The translations under genes and the position numbers were made by a program. From IMG/VR virus record IMGVR_UViG_3300021961_000050, positions 1 to 64,000 of that record: a stretch of DNA of 64,000 bases; one strand, written 5' to 3'. Shown here in pieces: positions 24,385-33,611 of this stretch (position 1 is its first letter; each line of letters opens with the position of its first letter). The notes under the pieces were generated by a model. That model saw only the letters and a list, made by a program, of their open reading frames with translations. It was not told where the DNA came from and searched no databases. The DNA comes from a virus.

Positions 24385-27300
24385 ATGGCATCTCAAGAAT
24401 CAATTGATAAGGCCCAGGCGCTAAGGAAACAAATTGAAACGGCTGAAGCTCGTCGGGCTGAAATTAAAGCCATTACAAATCCTACAGATGCACAACAAAG
24501 AGAACTTAGAAGTTTAAATAATCAAATTTCTCATGCACAGTACCAGTTTCGTACAGATAAAGATTTATTAAGCCTAGCAAACGAAAATATGAGTGCAGGT
24601 GATAAACTTTCTGTGTTTGGACTTGCATCAGGAACAGTTGGTGGGCTTGATAGTCCAGTGGCCGCTACTGGTTTATTAGAAGCAGGTGTAGCATTACAAA
24701 GTGTAGAAGAACAGTTTGAAACAAAAACAGAACCAGAAACATCTAAAGGCAAACCTGACAGTACAGAAACAACAAAACAAAACACAGATGCAGTTGGAGA
24801 TCCTTTACCAAATCAACTACACCAATATGCAAGTTATGCCTATTCTCTTAGTTGGCACTTACTCACAGTAGATGAGTATAACAAGGTTGTGGAGACACAA
24901 GAGTATGTGGCAAACAAAGTGCTGGTAGCCAGTGCTGGCAGATATAACGATATTAAAACTGGTGATCGTGCATTCAACAGAAGTTCTGTGTTTTCTGATG
25001 ATTTCTATTTTGAAGGATTAGAATTTGATACAGTAATTGGCATAACTGAAATGTCAAGATCCACTAATGCCATCAGCCTTGATTTTACTTTAGTTGAACC
25101 ATACGGAATGACTTTAGTCAACAAAGTAGCAGAAGTATGTTCATCAAGCGAAGTGGGATCAATTGACAACTATACTCATGCACCCTATCTATTACAGATT
25201 GATTTTTATGGCATGGACGACACCGGCAACATTACAGGTATCATTTCTGGAATAACCAAACGAATACCAATCAAATTGGTTAGTATGGGTATAAACATTA
25301 CCAATAGAGGTAGTGAATATAAGATTAAAGCAGTACCATTTAATCATAGTGCTTATGATCTAACATCAGTACAGACACCAGCAAATTTTGAAATTACCGC
25401 ACAGACAGTGGCAGGTTTTTTTCAAAGTTCAGAATCTGAAAAAGAATTATTTAAAACTGTTGCTATAGAAGAACGATCAGATAACAATATTGCACGTAGA
25501 ACATCCAACTCTGACTTTGTTGGTCCTGATGGACAGATTAACAACAATGTTACAGAATCTTTGTTTGGGGCTGACTCAGCATATCTACTGTTAAAAGATC
25601 CAATTTATAAAGTAAAGAGTTACGGTAGTGCTATCAACAGTTGGAACCAACGATTAACAGAAACAAATAAAATACAATATCCTGATACTTACTTTTTTAA
25701 ATTTGATAAAACTATTGGAGAATCAAGCATAACCACTGAAGGTACAACTAGTCCTAAAAATACTAGTATGACCAATCTCAAAAATAAAAAAGAACCAATC
25801 AGTATCAGAAGAACTAATATTGGAGCATCTACTAGAGACTTAGACTATAATGTTACTACAATCTCTATTAATGCTGGTACTACCATTGACATGTTATTAA
25901 ACTACATAATCAGACACAGTCAATACATTAGAGAGCAAATAGTAATTCCTGAATCCTTTGCTACTACAGATGCGTATATTGCGGCTAAGAAAAAATTTGC
26001 TGATTCACCAATGTCCTGGTTTAAAATAGTACCAACAGTTAAATTAAAAAACTTTGACAAAATCAAACAGGTATGGTCACGTGATATAACCTATCACATT
26101 GTTCCATATAAAGTGTATAATACCAAATTAGATATTATGCCACAGAAAACACAGACCCATCCTGTCAAAGTCTATAACTATCTATACACAGGAAAAAATG
26201 ACGACATTTTAGATCTAGAATTAAAATTTGATTTCTTATACTTTACTGCTTTAACTCCATATAGAAGCCATCAGACCACTGTGAATCCTATGGCCCAAGC
26301 CACAGAAGAAACAAGGAATACCAATCCAGGCGGATACATGCCTCAATACGAGGGAGTAATATCAAATAACCCCAATGCTGTGCAACCTAATGTGATACAG
26401 CATCAATATAATTCGCGTGAATCAGCAACAGGACATCATATCACTGCTAAAGATCAAGCAGTGGCAGATGCGGCCACCAGTCTATTAAGTGGCAGTATGG
26501 GAGATATGATACAGGTTAAACTATCTATCATTGGTGATCCTGATTACATCAAACAGGATGATGTATTTTATCCACCTAGATATACAGTTGATGAAAAGAT
26601 TGACAATACAACAGACTTTGACCCTAGACTAACTGCAAATGGTAGCTTAATAACTGATCATGGTGAACTTTACGTACAAATTTTATTTAGAACACCTACT
26701 GACCTTGATGAAAGTACAGGCATGATGAAATTTGATAAAAATCAAATTGCTATGTTTTCAGGAATGTATCGTGTGGTCAGAGTCGTTAATAAATTTAGTA
26801 GAGGACAGTTTATACAGGATTTAGAATTGGTTAGAATGCCTAGACAAAGTGCCTATGACTATGTAGTAGGCAATAAACTTCGAGGTAGTGAATCTAAAAA
26901 AGAACGTACAGAAGATTTAAACATTGACAAAGGTATTGGTGCTGGAGACACCGAGATAGGTGCACCCGACGATTCAACAGCATCTACTGCACCAGGAGAT
27001 GAAGATGTCCCTACCCAAGCAGAACCACCAGCACCGGACGTAACGCCAGATGAACCTGAAACATCTCAAGTAGAGGACTTAAAAGATATTAGAGAAAATG
27101 CAGAAGAAGAACCAATAACAAATCAAAATGAACCAACATCTGAGGTACCACCACCGGAGCCAGTAACTCCAGTTACACTACCAGATGGAGTAACTCAAGA
27201 TAGGTTTGGCAGTTATCAATATAAAGGACTTACTGTGCCTGCAGGTGTAGAACCAGGATCTGCTGAATTTAATCGGACTATTACTGCAATTGATAATCAA

Positions 27301-27612
27301 CAAACTATACAGGTTCAAGCGGTTAATCCTAGCACCGGGCAGACAGCAACAAGAGAGTTTAATGGTGACTGGAAAGCAAGTAATATATCAAGAGCAGAAA
27401 ATAATGTTGACTTTGCTGAAAGTGAGCTCAAACGCTTTGACCAGAAAGTTAACAGTGGGTTCTTTGATCGAGATGGTAAAGGTATAAGTGCCGAGACTCA
27501 GGCTAAACTAGATGCCGCCCGAGAAAGATATGTGGCTGATGTTGCGGCGGCTAAATCCACATTATCACAAGCCCAGCAGGGTGATGTTGTTCTTACTCCA
27601 AATTCACGATAG
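24385..27612 (+). CDS. Large baseplate hub-type protein, gp27-like candidate
   Basis: 1075 residues. Begins with a coiled coil (QALRKQIETAEARRAEIKAI). The central part (about 140-830) is beta-rich with ISLDFTLVEPYGMTLVNKVA and LLQIDFYGMDD, sequences I link to hub proteins of marine T4-like phages that occupy the place of gp27 beside gp5. From about 835-930 it is Pro/Glu/Thr-rich and disordered, then a small domain and a final coiled coil. T4 gp27 is only 391 residues. Direct homology to gp27 is not certain; a role as hub or central spike base comes from position between gp53 and gp5. Confidence 0.6.
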   Translation: MASQESIDKAQALRKQIETAEARRAEIKAITNPTDAQQRELRSLNNQISHAQYQFRTDKDLLSLANENMSAGDKLSVFGLASGTVGGLDSPVAATGLLEAGVALQSVEEQFETKTEPETSKGKPDSTETTKQNTDAVGDPLPNQLHQYASYAYSLSWHLLTVDEYNKVVETQEYVANKVLVASAGRYNDIKTGDRAFNRSSVFSDDFYFEGLEFDTVIGITEMSRSTNAISLDFTLVEPYGMTLVNKVAEVCSSSEVGSIDNYTHAPYLLQIDFYGMDDTGNITGIISGITKRIPIKLVSMGINITNRGSEYKIKAVPFNHSAYDLTSVQTPANFEITAQTVAGFFQSSESEKELFKTVAIEERSDNNIARRTSNSDFVGPDGQINNNVTESLFGADSAYLLLKDPIYKVKSYGSAINSWNQRLTETNKIQYPDTYFFKFDKTIGESSITTEGTTSPKNTSMTNLKNKKEPISIRRTNIGASTRDLDYNVTTISINAGTTIDMLLNYIIRHSQYIREQIVIPESFATTDAYIAAKKKFADSPMSWFKIVPTVKLKNFDKIKQVWSRDITYHIVPYKVYNTKLDIMPQKTQTHPVKVYNYLYTGKNDDILDLELKFDFLYFTALTPYRSHQTTVNPMAQATEETRNTNPGGYMPQYEGVISNNPNAVQPNVIQHQYNSRESATGHHITAKDQAVADAATSLLSGSMGDMIQVKLSIIGDPDYIKQDDVFYPPRYTVDEKIDNTTDFDPRLTANGSLITDHGELYVQILFRTPTDLDESTGMMKFDKNQIAMFSGMYRVVRVVNKFSRGQFIQDLELVRMPRQSAYDYVVGNKLRGSESKKERTEDLNIDKGIGAGDTEIGAPDDSTASTAPGDEDVPTQAEPPAPDVTPDEPETSQVEDLKDIRENAEEEPITNQNEPTSEVPPPEPVTPVTLPDGVTQDRFGSYQYKGLTVPAGVEPGSAEFNRTITAIDNQQTIQVQAVNPSTGQTATREFNGDWKASNISRAENNVDFAESELKRFDQKVNSGFFDRDGKGISAETQAKLDAARERYVADVAAAKSTLSQAQQGDVVLTPNSR

Positions 27613-27622
27613 GAAATAATAA

Positions 27623-29779
27623 ATGGCAATCAATCATAGATTAGGTACAAAAGTTAGTAAAAATCTTCGTCGTGAAGAAGCGTCTGCTACACGAATTGAA
27701 CCATATCCGTACATAGGTATAGTTAAAAATAATCTTGATCCTTCACGTAGTGGCAGACTACAGGTATGGATTCCTGACCTAGGTGGTGATCCGCAAGATG
27801 CTCAAAACTGGCGTACTGTAAGTTATGCTAGTCCATTTATGGGTACAACCACACATCCTATTAAGAATAATACTATTCCTAGTAAGTCTAATAAATTTGA
27901 TACTGTAAGCCATACCTATGGCATGTGGATGATACCTCCTGATCTTGACGTTGAAGTCATTGTAATATTTGTAGCAGGTGATCCTACTAGAGGGTATTGG
28001 ATTGGTTGCGTTAATTCAAATGTTAGTAAACATATGACTCCCGGGGTTGCCGGCAGTACCAAATATGATATTTCTAATTCTTCGCCTGAAACACAAAAAG
28101 CAATTACAGCTCTAGAGCGGGCTAATATACAACCACAACCTCCAGTGGTTGAGTTTAATGAGTACAACGAAAACGCATTTAAAAGCCAAGCATTTTATAA
28201 TAATAAAAAACCCGTACACGAATACCAATTTAAAAAATTAAGAGAGCAAGGTCTTGATTGTGATCCTTATAGAGGGGCAACTACCAGCAGTAGTCAACGT
28301 GAAACTCCTAGTAATGTTTTTGGTATATCAACACCTGGAAGACCCTACAATGATCCTGCAGATGACACAGAATTAGTACAAAAGATTTTAGACGGTAAAC
28401 TTAACGAAGACTTCTATAGATTTAACACTAAAAAAGGCGGACATGTCTTTGTAATGGATGATGGGTCAATAACTGGTGCTGATCAAATGATTAGACTACG
28501 CACAGCCAATGGTCATCAAATAACCATGCACGACTCAGCAGACATGTTGTATATTGCTCATGGCAGTGGTAACAGTTGGTTAGAAATGACCAGTAGTGGT
28601 AGTGTCAATGTTTACAGTAAAGGTAGCCTAAACATTAGATCTGAAACTAATATAAATCTACAGGCAGATAATAATGTCAACATTGAAGCAAAGAATAAAA
28701 TAAACATCAGATCAACAAACAAAACTCAGATGGATCTTGGAAGTTTTACTATGATAACAGCAGGAGCAATTAATCTTGCATCTAATGGTATAACCAATAT
28801 CAAAAGCCAACAAGGATTCAACGTTGATGCTACAGGAGCAATATCTGTTCTAGCAGGTGGCAAACTAGCATTAACAGGTAGTCAAATTTTAGAAAACAGT
28901 GGCGGTGAAAAGAAACTTAAAATGCCTAAACAACTTGTGACTAATAAATTTCCTGATGTAGGTCTGAACAAAGATGTTGGACTATATGTGTCAACTCCTA
29001 ACAGTTTTGACAGTGTGGTCACTGCGGCTCCTACACACGAACCATATGGTAGATTCCAACCTACTTGGTCACCAATTGACGCAGGTCGATTTGATGTTTC
29101 TGCTTATGCTACTAAAGAGAATTTAGATAAAACTGTACAGAAATTACCATCAGGTGAGTACACTGGATCAGTTGATGCTGTTAAAGATGCTAAAGGCACA
29201 GAAGTTAAAAATGCCGCAGGTGATAAACAATTAAGAGTTCAACCTACGTCTAATCAAACATTAGGTCCATTAGAACCTGATGACATGACAGCCTACTACA
29301 CACAGTTAGGACAGAGTGAAAGCAGTGGGGACTACACATCAACCAATGAGCTAGGCTATGTTGGTAAGTACCAAATGGGCCATAGTGCTCTAATAGACGC
29401 TGGACTAGTAAAATCATCAGTGACCAGTAATGCTGATCTTAATAATCCAAATAATTGGTTAGGAAAAGATGGACAACCTGCTAGCCTAAATGAGTTTTTA
29501 AATACTCCACAAGCACAGGAAGATGCTGTAAAACTTTACACACAGAAAAACTATAATACCTTGTTAAATAATGGTGGAATTACTAAAGAAATGTCAAAAG
29601 AAGAGATTGGCGGCATGCTTAGTACTGCACACCTATTAGGTGCAACTGGTGCTAAAGATTGGCGTAATACAGGAGCAGGTGCAGATGCTAACGGAACTAC
29701 AGGCACAGACTACTTCCAACGAGGTAAGTATGCTGTTAGTGTGTTAGGTCCTAAAGTGCCACAAATTAACGCTGGATAA
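27623..29779 (+). CDS. 5: Baseplate hub and central spike, gp5-like, with C-terminal transglycosylase-like domain
   Basis: 718 residues. The N-terminal OB-fold region (about 25-140) has YIGIVKNNLDPSRSGRLQVW and VIVIFVAGDPTRGYWIGCVN. A triple-stranded beta-helix follows near 330-440 (INLQADNNVNIEAKNKINIR). The last ~160 residues contain SESSGDYTSTNELGYVGKYQ, the Glu-Ser-Ser-Gly ... G-x-YQ pattern of SLT/lysozyme-like muramidases, with a candidate catalytic Glu near 563. It punctures the envelope and cuts peptidoglycan. In T4 the lysozyme lies between OB fold and helix and is a different family, so the domain order is changed. Confidence 0.85.
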   Translation: MAINHRLGTKVSKNLRREEASATRIEPYPYIGIVKNNLDPSRSGRLQVWIPDLGGDPQDAQNWRTVSYASPFMGTTTHPIKNNTIPSKSNKFDTVSHTYGMWMIPPDLDVEVIVIFVAGDPTRGYWIGCVNSNVSKHMTPGVAGSTKYDISNSSPETQKAITALERANIQPQPPVVEFNEYNENAFKSQAFYNNKKPVHEYQFKKLREQGLDCDPYRGATTSSSQRETPSNVFGISTPGRPYNDPADDTELVQKILDGKLNEDFYRFNTKKGGHVFVMDDGSITGADQMIRLRTANGHQITMHDSADMLYIAHGSGNSWLEMTSSGSVNVYSKGSLNIRSETNINLQADNNVNIEAKNKINIRSTNKTQMDLGSFTMITAGAINLASNGITNIKSQQGFNVDATGAISVLAGGKLALTGSQILENSGGEKKLKMPKQLVTNKFPDVGLNKDVGLYVSTPNSFDSVVTAAPTHEPYGRFQPTWSPIDAGRFDVSAYATKENLDKTVQKLPSGEYTGSVDAVKDAKGTEVKNAAGDKQLRVQPTSNQTLGPLEPDDMTAYYTQLGQSESSGDYTSTNELGYVGKYQMGHSALIDAGLVKSSVTSNADLNNPNNWLGKDGQPASLNEFLNTPQAQEDAVKLYTQKNYNTLLNNGGITKEMSKEEIGGMLSTAHLLGATGAKDWRNTGAGADANGTTGTDYFQRGKYAVSVLGPKVPQINAG

Positions 29780-29787
29780 ATATTATT

Positions 29788-30165
29788 ATGGCTACAATGT
29801 ATAAAGGATTTAGTACAGTTGGTAGAAACAAGAAGTTTCGTTTAACTGACTTTGAACTAGTAAAACAGGATCTTGTTAATCACTTTCATATCCGTAAAGG
29901 TGAGAAGTTAATGAATCCTAACTTTGGCACGATCATATGGAACGTGCTACATGAGCCACTAACAGAAGATCTTAAAAGCGTAATTACTACAGATATCAAA
30001 GATATTGCTAATTATGACCCTAGAGTATCTGTTGACAAGGTCATTGTTACAGAATATGATCAAGGCATACAAATAGAATTAGAACTTAGATATCTTCAAA
30101 CTGATCAAACTAATTTAATGAATCTAAGATTTGATCGTCAAACAGAAAATCTTATAGCAAATTAA
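29788..30165 (+). CDS. 25: Baseplate wedge protein, gp25-like
   Basis: 125 residues, close to T4 gp25 (132). Contains KQDLVNHFHIRKGEKLMNPN and FGTIIWNVLHEPLTED, the GPW/gp25 family signature with the EPR-type core region. It joins sheath initiation to the wedge. Eight bases follow the gp5 stop. The next gene, gp6, is in T4 order. Confidence 0.93.
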   Translation: MATMYKGFSTVGRNKKFRLTDFELVKQDLVNHFHIRKGEKLMNPNFGTIIWNVLHEPLTEDLKSVITTDIKDIANYDPRVSVDKVIVTEYDQGIQIELELRYLQTDQTNLMNLRFDRQTENLIAN

Positions 30166-30184
30166 ATACGCACTTTTTTCCTTG

Positions 30185-30192
30185 AATAAATA
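30185..30192 (+). promoter_or_regulatory. Late promoter for gp6
   Basis: AATAAATA followed by TAGTATAACAGG, 22 bp upstream of the gp6 ATG at 30214, in the 48-bp gap after gp25. Confidence 0.55.
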
Positions 30193-30213
30193 TAGTATAA
30201 CAGGAAAATAAGT

Positions 30214-33200
30214 ATGGCTATAACTACAAGACAAACAAGTTTATTAGTTGCTGAAGACTGGACCAAAGTCTATCAAACTTTTCGTAATGCTGACTTTAAG
30301 AGTTATGACTATGAAACTCTAAGAAAGTCAATGGTTGATTATCTCAGGTTGTATTATCCTGAGGATTTCAATGACTTCATTGAATCAAGTGAATTTGTTG
30401 CATTGATTGACCTATTATCATTCTTAGGTCAAAGTTTGGCATTTAGAACTGATCTTAATTCACGTGAAAACTTTATTGACACAGCACAACGTCGTGACAG
30501 TATCTTAAAACTAGCAAGACTGATCAGTTACAACCCTAAAAGAAATATACCAGCATCAGGTCTACTCAAATTTGACTCTGTGAGTACTACTGAAACAGTG
30601 TTTGACAGTACAGGATTAAATCTTGCTGGTTTAGTAGTTAATTGGGCTGATTCAGCCAACGACAATTGGCAAGAACAGTTTACTGCTATTATCAACGCTA
30701 GTCTTAATACTAATCAGGTTATTGGTAAACCAAGTAACACACAATTAATCAATGGTGTTACTAATGCTGAATATCAGGTTAATCTAATCCCTAATGTGAT
30801 TGGTACTTATAGTTTTCAACCAAACATTGAAAACGTGCCTATTACCTTTGAAGCAATAAGCCCTACTAGTTCAAATAGAACCTATATCTATGAAGCAGAT
30901 CCAAGACCAAATAGATCATTTAATCTTTTATATAAAAATGATAATCTTGGCAACAGCAGTAATAACACAGGTTTCTTTTTATATTTTAAACAAGGCGAAC
31001 TTAAGAGTGTTGATTTAAATTTTACTGAAAGTATTCCTAACAGAGTTTATAGTATCAATGTTGACAATATTAATAATAGTGACGTATGGTTATACAGTCT
31101 TGATTCATTGGGCAACGAAAGCACATTATGGGAACAGGTTCCTGCTGTTGGTGTTACCAATGTAATCTATAACAAAGGTACTAATAGAACAGTCTATCAG
31201 ATCAATACCAGAGCCAACGATCAAATTGATCTAGTATTTGGCGATGGTGCATTCGCCACAGTTCCTCAAGGACGGTATAGACTCTATTATAGAGTAAGTA
31301 ATGGCCAACAGTACAAGATTACACCCGATGAGATGCAATCTATAACTGTTCCTATTAATTATGTTAGTAAGACAGGTAGAATTGAAACATTAAATATAAC
31401 TGCTAGTTTGCAATACACAGTGGCCAATGCGGCAACTAGAGAAACTATTGAGGATATTAGACAGAAAGCACCTCAACAATATTACACACAAGATCGTATG
31501 GTATCAGGTGAAGATTATAATATTCTGCCTTATACCTTGTTCAGCAACATACTTAAAGTTAAAGCAATTAACAGAACAAGTTCAGGTGTAAGTCGCTATC
31601 TGGACGTTATTGATACCACAGGTAAGTATTCTAGTACCAACGTGTTTGCCCAGGATGGTATGCTCTATCGCAATCCTACGATAACAACATTCAGTTTTGA
31701 ATATAATACTAGAAATGATATCTATAGAGTAATATTCAATCAAGTAAAACCAATTGTAGCAAAACAACAAACATTACAATTTTTCTATGCTTATTATCCT
31801 TTACTAGCAGTCAGTGACGGTTACTGGCATAAATCAACAACCATTGCCAATGGTTGTACAGGATTTTTCGTCAACAGTCTTGATAGACCAATTCAGATAG
31901 GTGAAGGTGTAAGTAGTAACTATGGTTACATACTACCAAGAGCTATTGTTAAATTTTCTGCTGGTAGTGGTAATTACTTTGATTCTAAAAATAGAATACA
32001 ATCAGGTACTCCGTCAAAAGATGGAGACAAGTATTATATCTATGCGGCAGTACAAGATCTTGTAGGCGACGGAACCAATGGAGGACTAGGAAATCTAAGT
32101 AATGGCTCAGGACCTGTAACCATTAACCAAAACGTTCCTGAAGGTGCTGTAGCACAGGAAGTGTTTGCTGTGTTTAACAATGAGTTTCCTACAGATTTAA
32201 TCATTGAAATGATCAACTATATTGAAGCTTTCCAAGACTTTGGTCTAAGATATAACATGGAAACTTCAGCTTGGACTATCATTTATCCTGAAAATTTAAG
32301 TACAGCAGAGTTTAGCCTAACAAATGCTGGCAACACCAGTGGCAATGGTCTAGACAGTAGTTGGACTATTATCTTCCAAACAGTAGAACAGACCTATAAT
32401 GTGACTAGTAGAGGTCTTGAATACATATTTGAAAGTGTGAGAGAAACTAATTTTTATTTTGATAATGATGTTAAAATTTATGACCCAAAGACAGGATTAA
32501 CAATTAGTGATCAGGTTAAAATTCTTAAAATCAATACGAAACCAGACGATATAGAAGCATTAGCTTTGGACTATCCATGGTTTATCTATGATAAGATCAC
32601 TGAAGTTGATGGTTATGAGAATCCTAATAGAATTCAAGTAACATTCCCTGATACTGATAACGATGGTATTCCAGACAATCCAGAATTATTTGAACTCATA
32701 GTAGCACCTGATGTAAATTCACAAAACAAATATGTGTTTTTTGAAAATGTAGTTGGCTATGATAATTTTATCAACGAACAACCATATGACAATAACAGTG
32801 TGGTTACTGAGTATTCGTCATTGAGAGACATACAATCATCTGCTACATTATATACAGATGGTCAGATATTTTATGTACCAGATGATGACATATTTTATAA
32901 ATTAACAGTCAATGGCGCAGTATACACACTAACAGAACAAACAGAGTTTACAGCCAAAATTGGTCGTCAGGATATCTATTTTCAATATCGTCATAACTCC
33001 CCAAACTACAGACGTATTGATCCAAGTCCAAACAACATTATTGATCTTTACATATTAACCAAACAGTATGCTGACGATTATATTGCTTGGATACAGGATA
33101 CATCAAATACTGTTAGTGAGCCACAAATTCCAACAGGTGACGAATTAGAATTAGAGTTTAGTAAATTAGAAAAATATAAGAGTGTAAGTGACACAGTGAT

Positions 33201-33594
33201 CTATAACCCTGCAAAATTTAAACCTATATTTGGTGCAGAAGCAGATCCTAGTCTTCAGGCAGTGTTTAAAGTTGTTAAGAATGCTAGTGTGGTGGTTAGT
33301 GACAATGATGTTAAGACTTCTGTGATTGCGGCTATCAACAGTTATTTTGATATTGCCAATTGGGACTTTGGAGAAACATTTTATTTCAGTGAACTTAGTG
33401 CATACCTCCATAGTGTTCTAGCACCAAACATAGCCAGTGTGATTATTGTACCGTCAAGTCAGTCTAGCAACTTTGGTAGTTTGATGCAGATCAATGCTGA
33501 ATATAATGAAATCATTGTTAGTTCTGCAACAGTAGACAATGTACAAGTAATTGCGGCTATTACAGCGGCACAACTTAATCAAATATCTTTATAA
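30214..33594 (+). CDS. 6: Baseplate wedge protein, gp6-like
   Basis: 1126 residues (T4 gp6 has 660). The N-terminus, DFKSYDYETLRKSMVDYLRL then YYPEDFNDFIESSEFVALID and RTDLNSRENFIDTAQRR, is the gp6/gpJ-type baseplate signature. The C-terminus has a shared helix-strand domain (DVKTSVIAAINSYFDIANWD then FSELSAYLHSVLAP). Together with gp25 and gp53 it forms the core bundle of the wedge. The extra ~450 residues are inserted beta-rich modules in the middle. Confidence 0.92.
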   Translation: MAITTRQTSLLVAEDWTKVYQTFRNADFKSYDYETLRKSMVDYLRLYYPEDFNDFIESSEFVALIDLLSFLGQSLAFRTDLNSRENFIDTAQRRDSILKLARLISYNPKRNIPASGLLKFDSVSTTETVFDSTGLNLAGLVVNWADSANDNWQEQFTAIINASLNTNQVIGKPSNTQLINGVTNAEYQVNLIPNVIGTYSFQPNIENVPITFEAISPTSSNRTYIYEADPRPNRSFNLLYKNDNLGNSSNNTGFFLYFKQGELKSVDLNFTESIPNRVYSINVDNINNSDVWLYSLDSLGNESTLWEQVPAVGVTNVIYNKGTNRTVYQINTRANDQIDLVFGDGAFATVPQGRYRLYYRVSNGQQYKITPDEMQSITVPINYVSKTGRIETLNITASLQYTVANAATRETIEDIRQKAPQQYYTQDRMVSGEDYNILPYTLFSNILKVKAINRTSSGVSRYLDVIDTTGKYSSTNVFAQDGMLYRNPTITTFSFEYNTRNDIYRVIFNQVKPIVAKQQTLQFFYAYYPLLAVSDGYWHKSTTIANGCTGFFVNSLDRPIQIGEGVSSNYGYILPRAIVKFSAGSGNYFDSKNRIQSGTPSKDGDKYYIYAAVQDLVGDGTNGGLGNLSNGSGPVTINQNVPEGAVAQEVFAVFNNEFPTDLIIEMINYIEAFQDFGLRYNMETSAWTIIYPENLSTAEFSLTNAGNTSGNGLDSSWTIIFQTVEQTYNVTSRGLEYIFESVRETNFYFDNDVKIYDPKTGLTISDQVKILKINTKPDDIEALALDYPWFIYDKITEVDGYENPNRIQVTFPDTDNDGIPDNPELFELIVAPDVNSQNKYVFFENVVGYDNFINEQPYDNNSVVTEYSSLRDIQSSATLYTDGQIFYVPDDDIFYKLTVNGAVYTLTEQTEFTAKIGRQDIYFQYRHNSPNYRRIDPSPNNIIDLYILTKQYADDYIAWIQDTSNTVSEPQIPTGDELELEFSKLEKYKSVSDTVIYNPAKFKPIFGAEADPSLQAVFKVVKNASVVVSDNDVKTSVIAAINSYFDIANWDFGETFYFSELSAYLHSVLAPNIASVIIVPSSQSSNFGSLMQINAEYNEIIVSSATVDNVQVIAAITAAQLNQISL

Positions 33595-33611
33595 TGGATA
33601 GGTAAACATCA

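Noticed and set aside
29775-29782. GATAAATA just before gp25 as a late promoter
   Set aside because: Its predicted start would lie at or beyond the gp25 ATG at 29788; it coincides with the gp5 stop codon and is probably chance.
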